Positions 35,496 through 47,481 are shown, numbered from the stretch's first letter. The stretch is DNA of 64,000 bases from Rhodanobacter sp. LX-99 (GCF_018599185.1 NZ_JAHFVL010000001.1:1860001-1924000), one strand, 5' to 3'. Made by a program: numbers and translations. The notes: generated by a model from the letters alone, not told the origin.

Positions 35496-36875
35496 TCAGA
35501 AGCGATAAAGCGCGTTGAGGCTGACCTGGTTGCCGCTGGTGGTCTTGCGGTCCACGCCGTTGCTGGTGGAGTCGAGCTTGTCGTGCATCCATTCGGCACT
35601 GAGGTCATAGGAACCGGCGGTGTACTGCAGGCTCAATGCCGTCTGGCGGTTCCTGAGCAGGCCGGTCGATCCATTGCCCATCCAGGTGATCACGTCGCCG
35701 CTATCGGGTTTGCTGTACGCGTAGAACGCGTACAGGCTCCAGTTCGGCGTGAAGCTGTAGCCCGCCTGCACAAAGCCGCCACGCTCCTTGATGTCGCCGA
35801 ACTGCGACATCGCACCGAAGATCTCGCCGAGGCCGTTGCCGGCGTAGGCCAGTCCCTTGAGCGTCCACGGACCGGGCTTCCACTGGCCGCCGATCTCGTA
35901 GCCCACGCTCTTGACGTCGGAGCGGATCGGCGTGGGTGCGGTGCCGTCCACCCCGCGCAGGTCGACCTTGCTGTAATGCGCCGAGAAGTACGCCAACCAG
36001 TTCTTGTCCTGCACGTGCAATCGCGCCTCCACCTGCGGACGGAAACCGGCGCTGCCGGCGGTGAGGTAGTTGACGTTGTTGCCGGGCCCGCTCCAGGTGC
36101 CTTCGAACACGCCCACGTCGAGCCGCCATTGCGCGCCGGTGCTGCCGTGGTTGAGGTCCTGCATCACCACCACGCCGGGGAAGCGCCAGCCGCCGTAGCC
36201 GGAGCCGAAGCCCAGCGGGAACGCGATGTGCGCCAGCGAAGTGGGCGAGTTGTCGATCGGGAACATCAGGTCCCACTGCTGGCCGATGCGCACCGTGGTG
36301 CCGCTCTCCGGGTTGGTCAGGTCCATGTAGGCCTGGCGCAGGCGCGGCGTGGGCTGCTGCTGACTGTAGGCACCGGTGCCGTTGAAGCCGCCGAAGAAGT
36401 CCATCTCGATGCGCCCGCCGCCGCTCCAGTTGCCGGCGAACCTGGCGCCCTTGAAGTCGAGCCAGAAGCGCGTGTTGCGCACGTCGACGCCGGAGAGCGA
36501 ACCTTTCGAGCCGGGGATCGGGAACAGTGCGTTCTGGCCGTTGCCGTAGGTGAAGCTCTTGTTCTGGCTGAACGCGCTGGCGCTGACGAAGCCGTGCAGC
36601 GCCACCGACACGCCGGGGGCGCTGCTGAACACCGGCGTCGCGGCGGCCGGAGCCGCCGCCACATTCTGCGCGGGTGCCGCCGGCGCTGCGGGCGCGGCTT
36701 TCTGCGCCTGGATCATCGCCTTCAATTCGTTCAACTGCTGCTCGAGTTGCGCCACGCGCTGCTCGAGTTGCTGCTCGCGCGTGTCGCTCTGCGCGTGGCC
36801 AGCCAGCGGGAGCATCAGGGCGCAAGCCATGCTCAGGGCAAGCGCGGAATAACGATGAGTGTGTCGCGTGGTCAT
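35496..36875 (-). CDS. DcaP-like outer membrane porin
   Basis: 459 aa. Signal peptide (ALALSMACALMLPLAGHA), a coiled-coil segment (residues about 33-55, QQLEQRVAQLEQQLNELKAM), an Ala/Pro linker (60-82), then a beta barrel with alternating aromatic strands (VALHGFVSASAFSQN, WLDFKGARFAGNW) ending in Phe (NALYRF). The coiled coil plus barrel is the DcaP trimeric porin layout, used for dicarboxylates and small acids. It shares the strand with the MHS transporter, which begins 159 bases downstream, so porin and inner-membrane carrier may form one uptake route. Confidence 0.88.
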   Translation of the reverse strand: MTTRHTHRYSALALSMACALMLPLAGHAQSDTREQQLEQRVAQLEQQLNELKAMIQAQKAAPAAPAAPAQNVAAAPAAATPVFSSAPGVSVALHGFVSASAFSQNKSFTYGNGQNALFPIPGSKGSLSGVDVRNTRFWLDFKGARFAGNWSGGGRIEMDFFGGFNGTGAYSQQQPTPRLRQAYMDLTNPESGTTVRIGQQWDLMFPIDNSPTSLAHIAFPLGFGSGYGGWRFPGVVVMQDLNHGSTGAQWRLDVGVFEGTWSGPGNNVNYLTAGSAGFRPQVEARLHVQDKNWLAYFSAHYSKVDLRGVDGTAPTPIRSDVKSVGYEIGGQWKPGPWTLKGLAYAGNGLGEIFGAMSQFGDIKERGGFVQAGYSFTPNWSLYAFYAYSKPDSGDVITWMGNGSTGLLRNRQTALSLQYTAGSYDLSAEWMHDKLDSTSNGVDRKTTSGNQVSLNALYRF

Positions 36876-36944
36876 GCGTGCGTCTCCCCGAGGTCGATGA
36901 CGGGCCGAGCATGGCCATGCTGCAGCGCGGGCGACTATTCGCCA

Positions 36945-36963
36945 TTGGTCGAACTTCGACCAA
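36945..36963. promoter_or_regulatory. Perfect 9+1+9 palindrome in porin/acs promoter region
   Basis: TTGGTCGAACTTCGACCAA: nine-base arms TTGGTCGAA/TTCGACCAA around a single C. It lies 70 bases before the porin start and 133 before the acs start in the 220-base divergent gap. A -10-like TACACT for acs is at 37006-37011 without a good -35, consistent with an activated promoter. The binding protein is unknown; CrbR encoded downstream of acs is a candidate. Confidence 0.6.
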
Positions 36964-37095
36964 AGTCGAGCCGGCCCTGCGCCGCCGCCGCCGTATCGAT
37001 CGGGCTACACTCGAAGCCCGCACACCGCCGGGCGCTGATGCCTGCCGCGGTATCCCTGTCGCCACCTTTCACGCCGAGCCAGCAGGAGCCCAGCC

Positions 37096-39036
<1,941 letters not shown>

Positions 39037-39037
39037 C

Positions 39038-39111
39038 GGGATTCGAGAATCGGGATTGGTGATTCGCAAGAGCCGCTCCTCCGAATCCCCAATCCCGAAT
39101 CCCTAATCCCG
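39038..39111. repeat. Imperfect inverted repeat of GGGATT units
   Basis: Arms 39038-39066 (GGGATTCG...GGGATTGGTGATTCG) and 39082-39111 (CGAATCCCCAATCCCGAATCCC...) pair with a few mismatches around a 15-base loop. Built of GGGATT/AATCCC units, a dispersed intergenic element style common in xanthomonads. Placed between acs and crbR, it could reduce read-through from acs. Confidence 0.75.
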
Positions 39112-39122
39112 GCTTTGCCCCC

Positions 39123-39794
39123 ATGCCCGACATCCTGATCGCCGACGACCATCCGCTGTTCCGCGACGCCCTGCAGCGGGCGGTGCTGACCGCGTTGCCG
39201 CAGGCGCGCGTGCACAGCGCGGACAGCGTGCATACCCTGCTCGGCCTGATCGAACAATTCCCCGACGCCGAGCTGCTGCTGCTCGACCTGCACATGCCGG
39301 GCGCGCGCGGCTACTCCGCGCTGGCGCATATCCGCGGGCAATACCCCGGGCTGCCGACCATCGTGGTGTCCGGTCACGAAGAGGCGCAGGTGGCGCGCCG
39401 CGCGCTGGCGCATGGCGCCTCGGCGTACATTCCGAAATCCAGTTCGGGCGAAAGCATCGTCGCGGCGATCCGCGCCGTGCTCGACGGCGACGTCTGGCTG
39501 CCGCCGGCCCTGCTCGGCGCCCCCGGCGAACTGCGGCCCGACGAAGCCGCCGCCGCCGCGCAGATCGCCGCGCTGACGCCGCAGCAGTTCCGCGTCATGA
39601 CGATGATCGCCGAAGGCCTGCTGAACAAGCAGATCGCGTGGGAACTCGGCGTCTCCGAGGCCACCGTGAAGGCGCACATGACCGCGATCATGCGCAAGCT
39701 CGGCGTCAACAACCGCACCCAGGTCGCGCTGCTCGCCAGCCAGCTGGCGGTCGACCAGGAAAGCCTGCCGGCGCTTCCCGGCGGCGAAGGCTGA
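39123..39794 (+). CDS. crbR: LuxR-type response regulator, CrbR-like
   Basis: 223 aa. Receiver domain 1-120 with acidic pocket ADDHP, phosphoacceptor Asp55 in LLLLDLHMPG, Thr/Ser in VVSGHEE and Lys in YIPKSSSGE. LuxR/NarL helix-turn-helix about 150-205 (LTPQQFRVMTMIAEGLLNKQ, VSEATVKAHMTAIMRKLGV). Orthologues named CrbR (ErdR in Pseudomonas) activate acs when phosphorylated by CrbS. It directly follows acs on the same strand, and crbS is convergent with only eight bases between stops. Naming rests on this context and domain order. Confidence 0.88.
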   Translation: MPDILIADDHPLFRDALQRAVLTALPQARVHSADSVHTLLGLIEQFPDAELLLLDLHMPGARGYSALAHIRGQYPGLPTIVVSGHEEAQVARRALAHGASAYIPKSSSGESIVAAIRAVLDGDVWLPPALLGAPGELRPDEAAAAAQIAALTPQQFRVMTMIAEGLLNKQIAWELGVSEATVKAHMTAIMRKLGVNNRTQVALLASQLAVDQESLPALPGGEG

Positions 39795-39802
39795 CGCCCC
39801 GA

Positions 39803-42800
39803 CTAGCGGCGCAGCAGGGCGGTCAACAGCGCACGCAACGCGGCCGGCCTCACCGGCTTGTGCAGCACCGGGTAACCGAGCGCCCGCGCCCTCTGCTTCA
39901 GCTCGCTGCTGCCGTCGGCGGTGATCATCGCCACCGGCGGCAATTCGCCCAGCACGCCGCACAGTTGCTGCAGCGCCTGCAGGCCGTCGACGCCATCGGC
40001 CAGGTGGTAGTCGGCCAGGACCAGGTCGATCGAGCCCCGCGCCAGCTCCTCGCGGGCCTGTTCCACATCCAGCGCGATGCGGCAATCGACGCCCCAGCGG
40101 CTGAGCAGGGCACGCATGCCGTCGAGGATGGCGGCGTCGTTGTCCAGGCACAGCACGGTCAACGGCAGCTGCTTGTCCGGGCCGGCGCGCTCTACTCGCT
40201 GGCGCCGAACCGGCACGCTCTCACTGCGCGGCACCGTCACCGCGAAGCAGCTGCCGTGCTCGACCCGCGAATGCAGGTCGAGCCGGTGACCGAGGATGCT
40301 GGCCAGGCGGTCGCAGATCGACAGGCCCAGGCCCAGCCCTTTCTCGCCCCACGGCGACGGCTGTTCCAGCCGCTGGAATTCGCCGAAGATCCGCGCGCGT
40401 TGCTCCGCCGCGATGCCGGGGCCGGAATCCCACACCTCGATGCGCACCTCGTCGGCACCCATCCGCCGTGCGCCCAGCAGCACGCTGCCCTTGCTGGTGT
40501 AGCGCAAGGCGTTGGAGAGGAAGTTCTGCAGTATCCGGCGCAGCAGCTGCGGGTCGCTGCGCACCGCCAGAGCGGTCGGCACCACGCGCAGGCGCAACCC
40601 GCGCTGCTCGGCGACCACCGCGAACTGCGCCCTCAGCGAATCGAACAGTTCGGCCAGCGCAAAGCCGCCGACTTCCGGGTGGTAGCTGCCGGCATCCAGC
40701 CGCGAGACGTCGAGCAACGCATCGAGCAGGTCCTCGGCGGCACGGAACGAGGCGTCGATGCGTTCGGCCAGCCCGCTTGCCTCCTCATCCAGGCCGGGAT
40801 GCTGGCGCAGCGCCGAGGTGAACAGGCGCGCCGCATTCAGCGGCTGCAGCAGGTCGTGGCTGGCCGCGGCGAGGAAGCGGGTCTTGGAGATGTTCGCGGT
40901 CTCCGCCGCACGACGCGCCTGCGCGGTGGCCACCAGCGCCTCGGACAGCTGGGCGGTGCGCTGCTCGACGCGCTGCTCCAGCGTCTCGTTCACCTCGATC
41001 AGCGCCTGCTCGGCGTGCTTGTACGCGGTGACGTCGGTATAGGTGGTGACGTAGCCGCCGCCGGGCAGCGCGCGGCCGCGCATCTCGATCACTGTGCCGT
41101 CCGGGCGGATGCGCTGGAACAGGTGCGACGAGCCGGCGCGCATGTAGTCGATGCGCTTGGCCACATGGCCGTCCACCTCGCCGGGGCCGCACTCGCCCAG
41201 CTCGGCGTTCCAGCGGATCAGCTCGGCCACCGGCACGCCCACGTGCACCATGCCGTCGGGATAGTCGAACAGCTCCAGGTAGCGCCGGTTCCACGCCACC
41301 AGGCGCATCTGCGCGTCGACCACGCTGATCCCCTGCGAGACGTTTTCCAGCGTGGTGGACAGCAGCTCGCGATTGAAGCGCAGTTCCTGCGAAGCCTCGT
41401 CCAGCAGCGCCATCGACTCGGCCACGTCCAGGCCGCTGCCGGACAGCGCGCTGATCAGGATGCGCCGCGCGTTGGCCGCGCCCACCGCCGAGGCCAGCAG
41501 CCGTTCGGTGTACTGGATCAAGGCGCGGTCGGCCGCCTCGCCGGGCAGCAGCGGCTTGCCGCGGCGCTGGCCGTATTCCTCGAAGGCGCGCACGCTGCTG
41601 CGCTCGCCTACGATGCGCTCGGCAATGGTGCGCAGGTCGGCCACCGCCACGCGGCCACGCCAGTCGCCACTGCCGCTGCCGCTGGCCGGATCGGCGTCCA
41701 TGAACATCGCCGCGTGCAGGCGTTCCTCCAGGCTGGGCCGCAGGCGCAGCGAGACGAACACCAGGCAGCCCACGTTGACCAGCAGCGACCAGAACGTGCC
41801 GTGCATCACCGGCTCCCAGCCGCTGAGATGGAACAGCGCCTGCGGCCGCAGCCAGTCCCAGCCGAACGGCCCGGCCTGCAGCCACTCGTCGGAACGGATC
41901 AGCGCCGGCAGCAGCAGGGTGTACAGCCACACCGCGAAGCCGCCGACCAGACCCACCATCACGCCGCGACGGCTGGCGCCGCGCCAGTACAACGCGGCGA
42001 TCAGCGCCGGCGCGAACTGCGCCACCGCGGCGAATGCGAGCAGGCCCGTGGCGGCCAGGTTCTCCGCGTTCGCGGCGACCCGGTAGTAGGCGTAGGCCAT
42101 CACCGCCAGCAGGATGATCGCCACCCGGCGCACGCCCAGCACCAAGTGCGACAGGTCGCTGCGCTGCTCCAGTCGCAGCCGGCGGATGCGCAGCAGCGCC
42201 GGCATCACCAGGTCGTTGCTTATCATCGTCGACAGCGCCACCGAGGCCACGATCACCATGCCGGTCGCCGCCGAGAAGCCGCCAATGAAGGCCAGCAGCG
42301 CCATGCCGCGATCGCCGTACGCCATCGGCAGGGTCAGCACCCACGCGTCGGCGGTGCCATCGCGCACCAGCGGCATGTGCGCGCCGGCCGCCACGATCGG
42401 CAGCACCGCCACGCTGACGATGACCAGGTACAGCGGCACCATCCAGCGCGCGCGGGTGAGATCGCCGGCGTCCTCGCACTCGACCATGCCTATCTGGAAC
42501 TGCCGCGGCAGGCAGAACATGGCGCAGAACGCCAGCATGGTCTGCGCCAGGAAACCGGGCGACAGGCCATGGCTCAACTGCGTGACCGGCAGCTGCACCG
42601 TGCTGACCAGCCCCGGCCCCTGCCACAGCGCGTAGCCGGCCAGCGCCACGAAAGCCAGCAGCTTGATCAGCGACTCCAGCGCGATCGCCAGCATCATGCC
42701 GTGGTGATGCTCGGTGGCGTCGATGCTGCGCGTGCCGAACAGGATCGCGAACACCGCCAGCAGCGCCGCGCACCACATCGCGCTGTCGATGCCGCCGGCC

Positions 42801-43264
42801 GTTACCATGCCGTGCCTGACGCCGCCGAGCACGCCGAACGACATCGCCACCGCCTTGAACTGCAGCGCGATGTACGGCACCACCGCGATCACCGCGATCA
42901 CCGCCACCAGCGCCGCCAGGCCGTGCGACTTGCCGAAGCGCGCGCCGATGAAGTCCGCGATCGAAGTGATGTTGCGCTGCCTCACCACCTGCACCAACCG
43001 GCGCAGCAAGCCAAAACCGAACACGAACAGCAGGACCGGGCCGAGGTAGATCGGCAGGTAGGCCAGGCCGTCGCGCGCCGCCGTGCCGACCGCGCCGTAG
43101 AACGTCCACGACGAGCAGTACACCGCCAGCGCCAGGCTGTAGACGATCGGACGCAGGCGCGGCTGGCGCGGATACAGCGGCCGACGGTCGCCCGCGTAGG
43201 CCACCACGAACAGCAGCCCGACGTACAGCAGCGATACCAGCAACAACAGCCAGCCCTGGATCAA
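39803..43264 (-). CDS. crbS: Transporter-fused hybrid histidine kinase, CrbS-like
   Basis: 1153 aa from the TTG start. Residues 1-520 are a sodium/solute symporter (SSSF) domain of about 13 helices (SSWTFYGAVGTAARDGLAYL, FSAATGMVIVASVALS). A PAS domain follows (about 630-745, TLENVSQGISVVDAQ...WNRRYLELF), then HisKA with His near 804 in AASHDLLQPLNAARLF, an ATPase domain with EVWDSGPGI and GLGLSI, and a receiver with Asp near 1084 in LVLADYHLADG. This order is that of CrbS/MxtR, the kinase controlling acs via CrbR. I chose TTG 43264 because GGGGAG is eight bases upstream; ATG 43351 would crowd the divergent gene. Confidence 0.9.
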   Translation of the reverse strand: MIQGWLLLLVSLLYVGLLFVVAYAGDRRPLYPRQPRLRPIVYSLALAVYCSSWTFYGAVGTAARDGLAYLPIYLGPVLLFVFGFGLLRRLVQVVRQRNITSIADFIGARFGKSHGLAALVAVIAVIAVVPYIALQFKAVAMSFGVLGGVRHGMVTAGGIDSAMWCAALLAVFAILFGTRSIDATEHHHGMMLAIALESLIKLLAFVALAGYALWQGPGLVSTVQLPVTQLSHGLSPGFLAQTMLAFCAMFCLPRQFQIGMVECEDAGDLTRARWMVPLYLVIVSVAVLPIVAAGAHMPLVRDGTADAWVLTLPMAYGDRGMALLAFIGGFSAATGMVIVASVALSTMISNDLVMPALLRIRRLRLEQRSDLSHLVLGVRRVAIILLAVMAYAYYRVAANAENLAATGLLAFAAVAQFAPALIAALYWRGASRRGVMVGLVGGFAVWLYTLLLPALIRSDEWLQAGPFGWDWLRPQALFHLSGWEPVMHGTFWSLLVNVGCLVFVSLRLRPSLEERLHAAMFMDADPASGSGSGDWRGRVAVADLRTIAERIVGERSSVRAFEEYGQRRGKPLLPGEAADRALIQYTERLLASAVGAANARRILISALSGSGLDVAESMALLDEASQELRFNRELLSTTLENVSQGISVVDAQMRLVAWNRRYLELFDYPDGMVHVGVPVAELIRWNAELGECGPGEVDGHVAKRIDYMRAGSSHLFQRIRPDGTVIEMRGRALPGGGYVTTYTDVTAYKHAEQALIEVNETLEQRVEQRTAQLSEALVATAQARRAAETANISKTRFLAAASHDLLQPLNAARLFTSALRQHPGLDEEASGLAERIDASFRAAEDLLDALLDVSRLDAGSYHPEVGGFALAELFDSLRAQFAVVAEQRGLRLRVVPTALAVRSDPQLLRRILQNFLSNALRYTSKGSVLLGARRMGADEVRIEVWDSGPGIAAEQRARIFGEFQRLEQPSPWGEKGLGLGLSICDRLASILGHRLDLHSRVEHGSCFAVTVPRSESVPVRRQRVERAGPDKQLPLTVLCLDNDAAILDGMRALLSRWGVDCRIALDVEQAREELARGSIDLVLADYHLADGVDGLQALQQLCGVLGELPPVAMITADGSSELKQRARALGYPVLHKPVRPAALRALLTALLRR

Positions 43265-43357
43265 GCCTCGTTCTCCCCAGCCAGACGGATCGACGACCGC
43301 TGCGCCCGCGCCATTCGCGCGCTTGTGCCATGGCGGTGCCGACGGCACCATGCACGG

Positions 43358-44002
43358 ATGACCGCCGCGCACGCACCGACGCTTGCCAACGTAGCAGAGC
43401 ACCTGCGCGATGACGAGATTCACGTGTGGCGGCTGGACTACCGGCCGTCGCACAAGCGCGCGCCGCTGCGCGGGGTGCTGGCCGCCTATCTCGGCATCGC
43501 CGCGGAGCAGGTGGCGCTGGCCGATGGCGAACACGGCCGCCCGGCGCTCGCCGCCGGGCTCGATCCATCACTCGGTTTCAACTGGTCGCACAGCGACGGG
43601 CAGGCGCTGATCGCCATCGGCCGGCACATCGCGCCGGGGATCGATCTCGAGCGCCTGCGTCCGCGCGCACGCGCACTGGAGATCGCCGAACGCTATTTCA
43701 GCGTCGACGAGGCCGCAGCCCTGGCCGCGTTGCCGGCGGCGGAGCGCAGCGCCGCCTTCCTCGAATTGTGGACCGCCAAGGAAGCCGTGTTGAAGGCGCT
43801 GGGCCGCGGCATCGCGTTCGGCCTGAACCGGCTCAGCATCGCCAGCGCCGTCGACCGGCTGCAACTGCAGCGGCTGGAGGGCGACGACGTCGGCGCCTGG
43901 CAGTTGCAGCGGCTGGACATCGACAGCAGCCTGGTCGCGACGCTGGCGTGGCGCGGCGGCGAACGCCGGATCCGCCTCGGCACGCTTGCCAGCGGCGCCT
44001 GA
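43358..44002 (+). CDS. 4'-phosphopantetheinyl transferase (Sfp type)
   Basis: 214 aa. Sfp-superfamily motifs: FNWSHSDGQALIAI near 73, GIDLERLRPRA near 94 with Mg-binding Asp and Glu, and LWTAKEAVLKALGRG near 137-151. Transfers phosphopantetheine from CoA to carrier-protein serines. Length is normal. No polyketide or peptide synthetase is adjacent, so the target is elsewhere, such as fatty acid synthase, lysine or siderophore systems. Divergent from crbS with 93 bases between the preferred starts. Confidence 0.92.
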   Translation: MTAAHAPTLANVAEHLRDDEIHVWRLDYRPSHKRAPLRGVLAAYLGIAAEQVALADGEHGRPALAAGLDPSLGFNWSHSDGQALIAIGRHIAPGIDLERLRPRARALEIAERYFSVDEAAALAALPAAERSAAFLELWTAKEAVLKALGRGIAFGLNRLSIASAVDRLQLQRLEGDDVGAWQLQRLDIDSSLVATLAWRGGERRIRLGTLASGA

Positions 44003-44093
44003 TCGGCGCACTGTTTCCGGTCCATCGACCGGCCCCGCGCCAACCGGGCCGTGATGCCGACCGCTTTCAACCGCCCAGGATCGCTCGTCTGCC

Positions 44094-44837
44094 ATGACCC
44101 TGCTCAGCGTCAACCTCAACAAGATCGCCGTGCTGCGCAATTCGCGCGGCGGCCGGGAACCGGATATCTGCCGCGCCGCGCAGACCTGCATCGAGGCCGG
44201 CTGCGGCGGCATCACCGTGCACCCGCGCCCGGACATGCGCCACGTGCGGCCGCACGACGTGCGGGCGCTGGCCGCGATGCTGCGCGGGCGGGTCGAGTAC
44301 AACATCGAAGGCAACCCGTTCGCCGGCGCCCGCGGCGACTATCCGGGCCTGCTCGCGCTGGCGCGGGAAGTGCGCCCGACCCAGGTGACCCTGGTGCCGG
44401 ACAGCGACGGCCAGATCACCTCCGACCACGGCTTCGACCTGCGCCGCGACATCGCGCAGCTGCGTCCGCTGGTCGGCGAGCTGTGCGACCTCGGCTGCCG
44501 GGTCAGCCTGTTCGTCGACGCCGGCAGCCAGGATTTCGACTTGGCCGCGGTGATCGGCGTGCAGCGCATCGAGATCTACACCGGTCCCTACGCCGAGGCG
44601 TTCGCCGACGGCCAGCCCGCGGCAGCCCTGGCGACATGCGCCGACACCGCGCGGCGCGCGCAGCAGGCCGGCTTGGCGGTGAACGCGGGGCACGACCTCA
44701 GCCAGGCGAACCTGGGTACGTTCAAGGCGGCGATTCCCGGGCTGGCCGAGGTATCCATCGGCCATGCATTGATCGGCGAGGCGCTGTACGAGGGGCTGGC
44801 CACCACGGTGCGCAACTACCTGCAGATCCTGCGCTGA
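44094..44837 (+). CDS. pdxJ: Pyridoxine 5'-phosphate synthase
   Basis: 247 aa TIM barrel. Family blocks: [30 protein letters not shown] with the catalytic His, EYNIEGNPF with Glu, [15 protein letters not shown], and [15 protein letters not shown] near the C-terminus. Condenses 1-deoxyxylulose 5-phosphate with 3-amino-2-oxopropyl phosphate in vitamin B6 synthesis. Position beside the tonB-exb cluster near gyrB is the arrangement seen in Xanthomonas. Ends before a bidirectional terminator. Confidence 0.96.
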   Translation: MTLLSVNLNKIAVLRNSRGGREPDICRAAQTCIEAGCGGITVHPRPDMRHVRPHDVRALAAMLRGRVEYNIEGNPFAGARGDYPGLLALAREVRPTQVTLVPDSDGQITSDHGFDLRRDIAQLRPLVGELCDLGCRVSLFVDAGSQDFDLAAVIGVQRIEIYTGPYAEAFADGQPAAALATCADTARRAQQAGLAVNAGHDLSQANLGTFKAAIPGLAEVSIGHALIGEALYEGLATTVRNYLQILR

Positions 44838-44874
44838 CCGTTGCATCGTCACGCCCGCGACCGCACAAACAAAA

Positions 44875-44893
44875 CCCCCGCACCAGGCGGGGG
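44875..44893. terminator. Terminator between pdxJ and exbD2
   Basis: Stem CCCCCGC (44875-44881)/GCGGGGG (44887-44893) with loop ACCAG, preceded by AAACAAAA and followed by TCTT. The A-rich side gives a U-tract for the exbD2 transcript; the pdxJ side is weaker. Confidence 0.8.
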
Positions 44894-44927
44894 TCTTGAT
44901 GTTGCGTGCTGCCGCGGCAGCGCCGGG

Positions 44928-45332
44928 TCAGAAGTTCTCGGTGAAGCCGATCTTGACCAGGTTGTAGCTCTTCGCGTCGGCCAGCACCCGTGCCACGTAC
45001 TGATAGGCCACTGCGTCATCCGCGGCGATCTGGATTTCCGGCTGATTGCTCTGCTGGGCGATCACCGCGAGCTGCGCCTTCAGGCCCAGTTCGTCGACCG
45101 GCGTGTCGTTCCAGTACAGCGCACCGGCCTGGTCGATCTTCAGGTGAATCGGATCCAGCGGCGTGGTCGGCGGCGTGGGGTTCGGATTCGGCTGCGGCAG
45201 GTCGACCTGGATCTTGTGCGCCAGCACCGGCGCCGTGATCATGAAGATGATCAGCAGCACCAGCATCACGTCGACCAGCGGCGTGACGTTGATCTCCGAC
45301 ATCGGACCACTGGTTTTGGTTGTGAATGCCAT
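44928..45332 (-). CDS. exbD: ExbD/TolR family biopolymer transport protein (second copy)
   Basis: 134 aa. Single N-terminal transmembrane helix with the proton-pathway Asp in SEINVTPLVDVMLVLLIIFM, then a periplasmic domain ending FTENF. Part of the ExbB-ExbD motor energising TonB. It lies six bases after exbD1. Two different exbD genes behind tonB-exbB are typical of Xanthomonas, where exbD2 is dispensable for iron uptake; that role is by analogy. Confidence 0.93.
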   Translation of the reverse strand: MAFTTKTSGPMSEINVTPLVDVMLVLLIIFMITAPVLAHKIQVDLPQPNPNPTPPTTPLDPIHLKIDQAGALYWNDTPVDELGLKAQLAVIAQQSNQPEIQIAADDAVAYQYVARVLADAKSYNLVKIGFTENF

Positions 45333-45338
45333 CTCAGA

Positions 45339-45761
45339 TCACCCCTTCGGCGCGTCAGTGGTCATGAAGCCGACATGCACCATGCCCGAATCCTTGGCGT
45401 CGCCGATGACCTTCTTCACGACCTTGAACTCGGTGTTCTTGTCCGCACGGATCTGCAGCTCCGGCTGGGGCGACTTCTGGGCATTCACCACAAACTGTGC
45501 CCGCAACTCGGCTTCCGTGACCAGGTGGTCATTGAAGTACATGCTGCCGTCCTGCTTGACCGCCAGATCCAGAGGCGCCACCGGCAACTCCGCATCCTTG
45601 GTCTTGGGATTCGCAATCGGCAGATCGATCGTGATGGAGTGGGACATCAGCGGCGCGGTGATCATGAAGATGATCAACAAGACCAGCATCACGTCGACCA
45701 GCGGCGTGACGTTGATCTCCGACATCGGGCCGCCGGAATTGTCTCCTACGCTCATCGACAT
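45339..45761 (-). CDS. exbD: ExbD/TolR family biopolymer transport protein (first copy)
   Basis: 140 aa. The same SEINVTPLVDVMLVLLIIFM helix with the essential Asp is followed by a distinct periplasmic domain (VKKVIGDAKDSGMVHVGF). Lies between exbB (11 bases away) and the second exbD. Together with ExbB it converts proton flow into force for TonB. The near-identical first 25 residues of both ExbD copies versus diverged periplasmic parts indicate an old duplication. Confidence 0.94.
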   Translation of the reverse strand: MSMSVGDNSGGPMSEINVTPLVDVMLVLLIIFMITAPLMSHSITIDLPIANPKTKDAELPVAPLDLAVKQDGSMYFNDHLVTEAELRAQFVVNAQKSPQPELQIRADKNTEFKVVKKVIGDAKDSGMVHVGFMTTDAPKG

Positions 45762-45772
45762 GGGTCAATCCC

Positions 45773-46546
45773 TCACTTCTGGCTTTCGACGCGCGAACCA
45801 GTCGCAAAGAAGTCGTGCAGGTCGTGCGCGAACTCGTCGAAGCGGGCGTAGACCACACGATTCGAGCGGCTGAAGAAGTTGTAGGCGAACAGCGCCGGGA
45901 TCGCGGCGAACAGACCGAACGCGGTCATGATCAGCGCCTCGCCCACCGGGCCGGCCACCGCGTTCATCGACGCGTTGCCGGAAGCGGCGATGCGGATCAG
46001 GGCGTGGTAGATGCCCCACACCGTACCGAGCAGACCGACGAACGGTGCGGCGGAACCGACCGTGGCGAGCAGGGTCATGCCGCCTTCCAGGCGCATGCTC
46101 TCGCGAGCCACGGCCTGACGCAGGGCACGGTCGATGAACTCCGAACGGCTCAGCGATTCGGCCAGACGACCCGTGGTGCCTGCCGCCGAGGTGGCCTGCT
46201 GGTGATGGGCCACTGCTGAGGCGGCGTCGAGCGCGATCTTGGAGAACGGCTCGCTGCGCGGCTGGGCTTCCAGTTCACGGATTGCATCCTGGGTGGAGCC
46301 GTTGCCCCAGAAACCGTTGATGACCTTGTCGGCGCGGGCCTTCACCGTCGCATTGCGGATGCCGTTGGCAATGATGAAGTACCACGACAGGAACGACATC
46401 ACGACCAGGGTCACGAAGACGACCCAGCCGAGCCAGTCGAAGTTCTGGATCAGGTTGTCGAAGCCCATCTGCTTCATGGCTTCGGCGTTGGTATTGCCAC
46501 CCAAGGCCTGTGCGGCATCGGTCGTTGCAGGAGTCTGTAGGAACAT
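45773..46546 (-). CDS. exbB: ExbB/TolQ/MotA family proton channel
   Basis: 257 aa with three transmembrane helices (WLGWVVFVTLVVMSFLSWYF, LLATVGSAAPFVGLLGTVWG, GPVGEALIMTAFGLFAAIPA). The GSAAPFVGLLGTVWGI and GEALIMTA-GLFAAIPA-F-YN blocks define the family. Forms the pentameric motor ring with ExbD. Between tonB and exbD1 in the operon; a stem-loop overlapping the tonB stop codon precedes it. Confidence 0.95.
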   Translation of the reverse strand: MFLQTPATTDAAQALGGNTNAEAMKQMGFDNLIQNFDWLGWVVFVTLVVMSFLSWYFIIANGIRNATVKARADKVINGFWGNGSTQDAIRELEAQPRSEPFSKIALDAASAVAHHQQATSAAGTTGRLAESLSRSEFIDRALRQAVARESMRLEGGMTLLATVGSAAPFVGLLGTVWGIYHALIRIAASGNASMNAVAGPVGEALIMTAFGLFAAIPALFAYNFFSRSNRVVYARFDEFAHDLHDFFATGSRVESQK

Positions 46547-46581
46547 AACGCTACCCTAGGGAAGTCAAGCGTGAACTGTAA

Positions 46582-46602
46582 CTGTAAACCAGGCGAACCT
46601 GG

Positions 46603-46608
<6 letters not shown>
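46582..46608 (-). promoter_or_regulatory. Stem-loop with UUCG loop between tonB and exbB
   Basis: On the transcript, CUGUAACCAGG pairs with CCUGGUUUACAG around a UUCG loop. It covers the tonB stop codon (46603-46605). No U-tract follows, so it looks like an mRNA stabiliser, processing site or partial attenuator rather than a terminator. Confidence 0.65.
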
Positions 46609-47262
<654 letters not shown>

Positions 47263-47481
47263 CTGTCACTATCTGAAGCTGATCAAACCGAAGGAGAACG
47301 TTGCCGCAGGGCTTGGCCCGAAACCGTCTGATGCCTGGACGGACCCGGAGGGAACTTAGCCACTGGGGAGACGCTAGGGAAAGGTTTCAACGGTACAACA
47401 GCACATGGCATTTGTATAGCACCGCGGGGCAGACGATATGGACGTCCATCCACCCCGCGGTTTGCCAGATGCTTCAGCCGG

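Noticed and set aside
39803..43534. Upstream start of the crbS frame at 43534
   Set aside because: It would overlap the divergent phosphopantetheinyl transferase gene and adds residues that are not transporter-like.
39638..44002. A 1454-codon open frame on the + strand
   Set aside because: It is the antisense shadow of crbS; composition is His/Gln/Arg-rich and only the last 214 codons (43358-44002) match a real protein.
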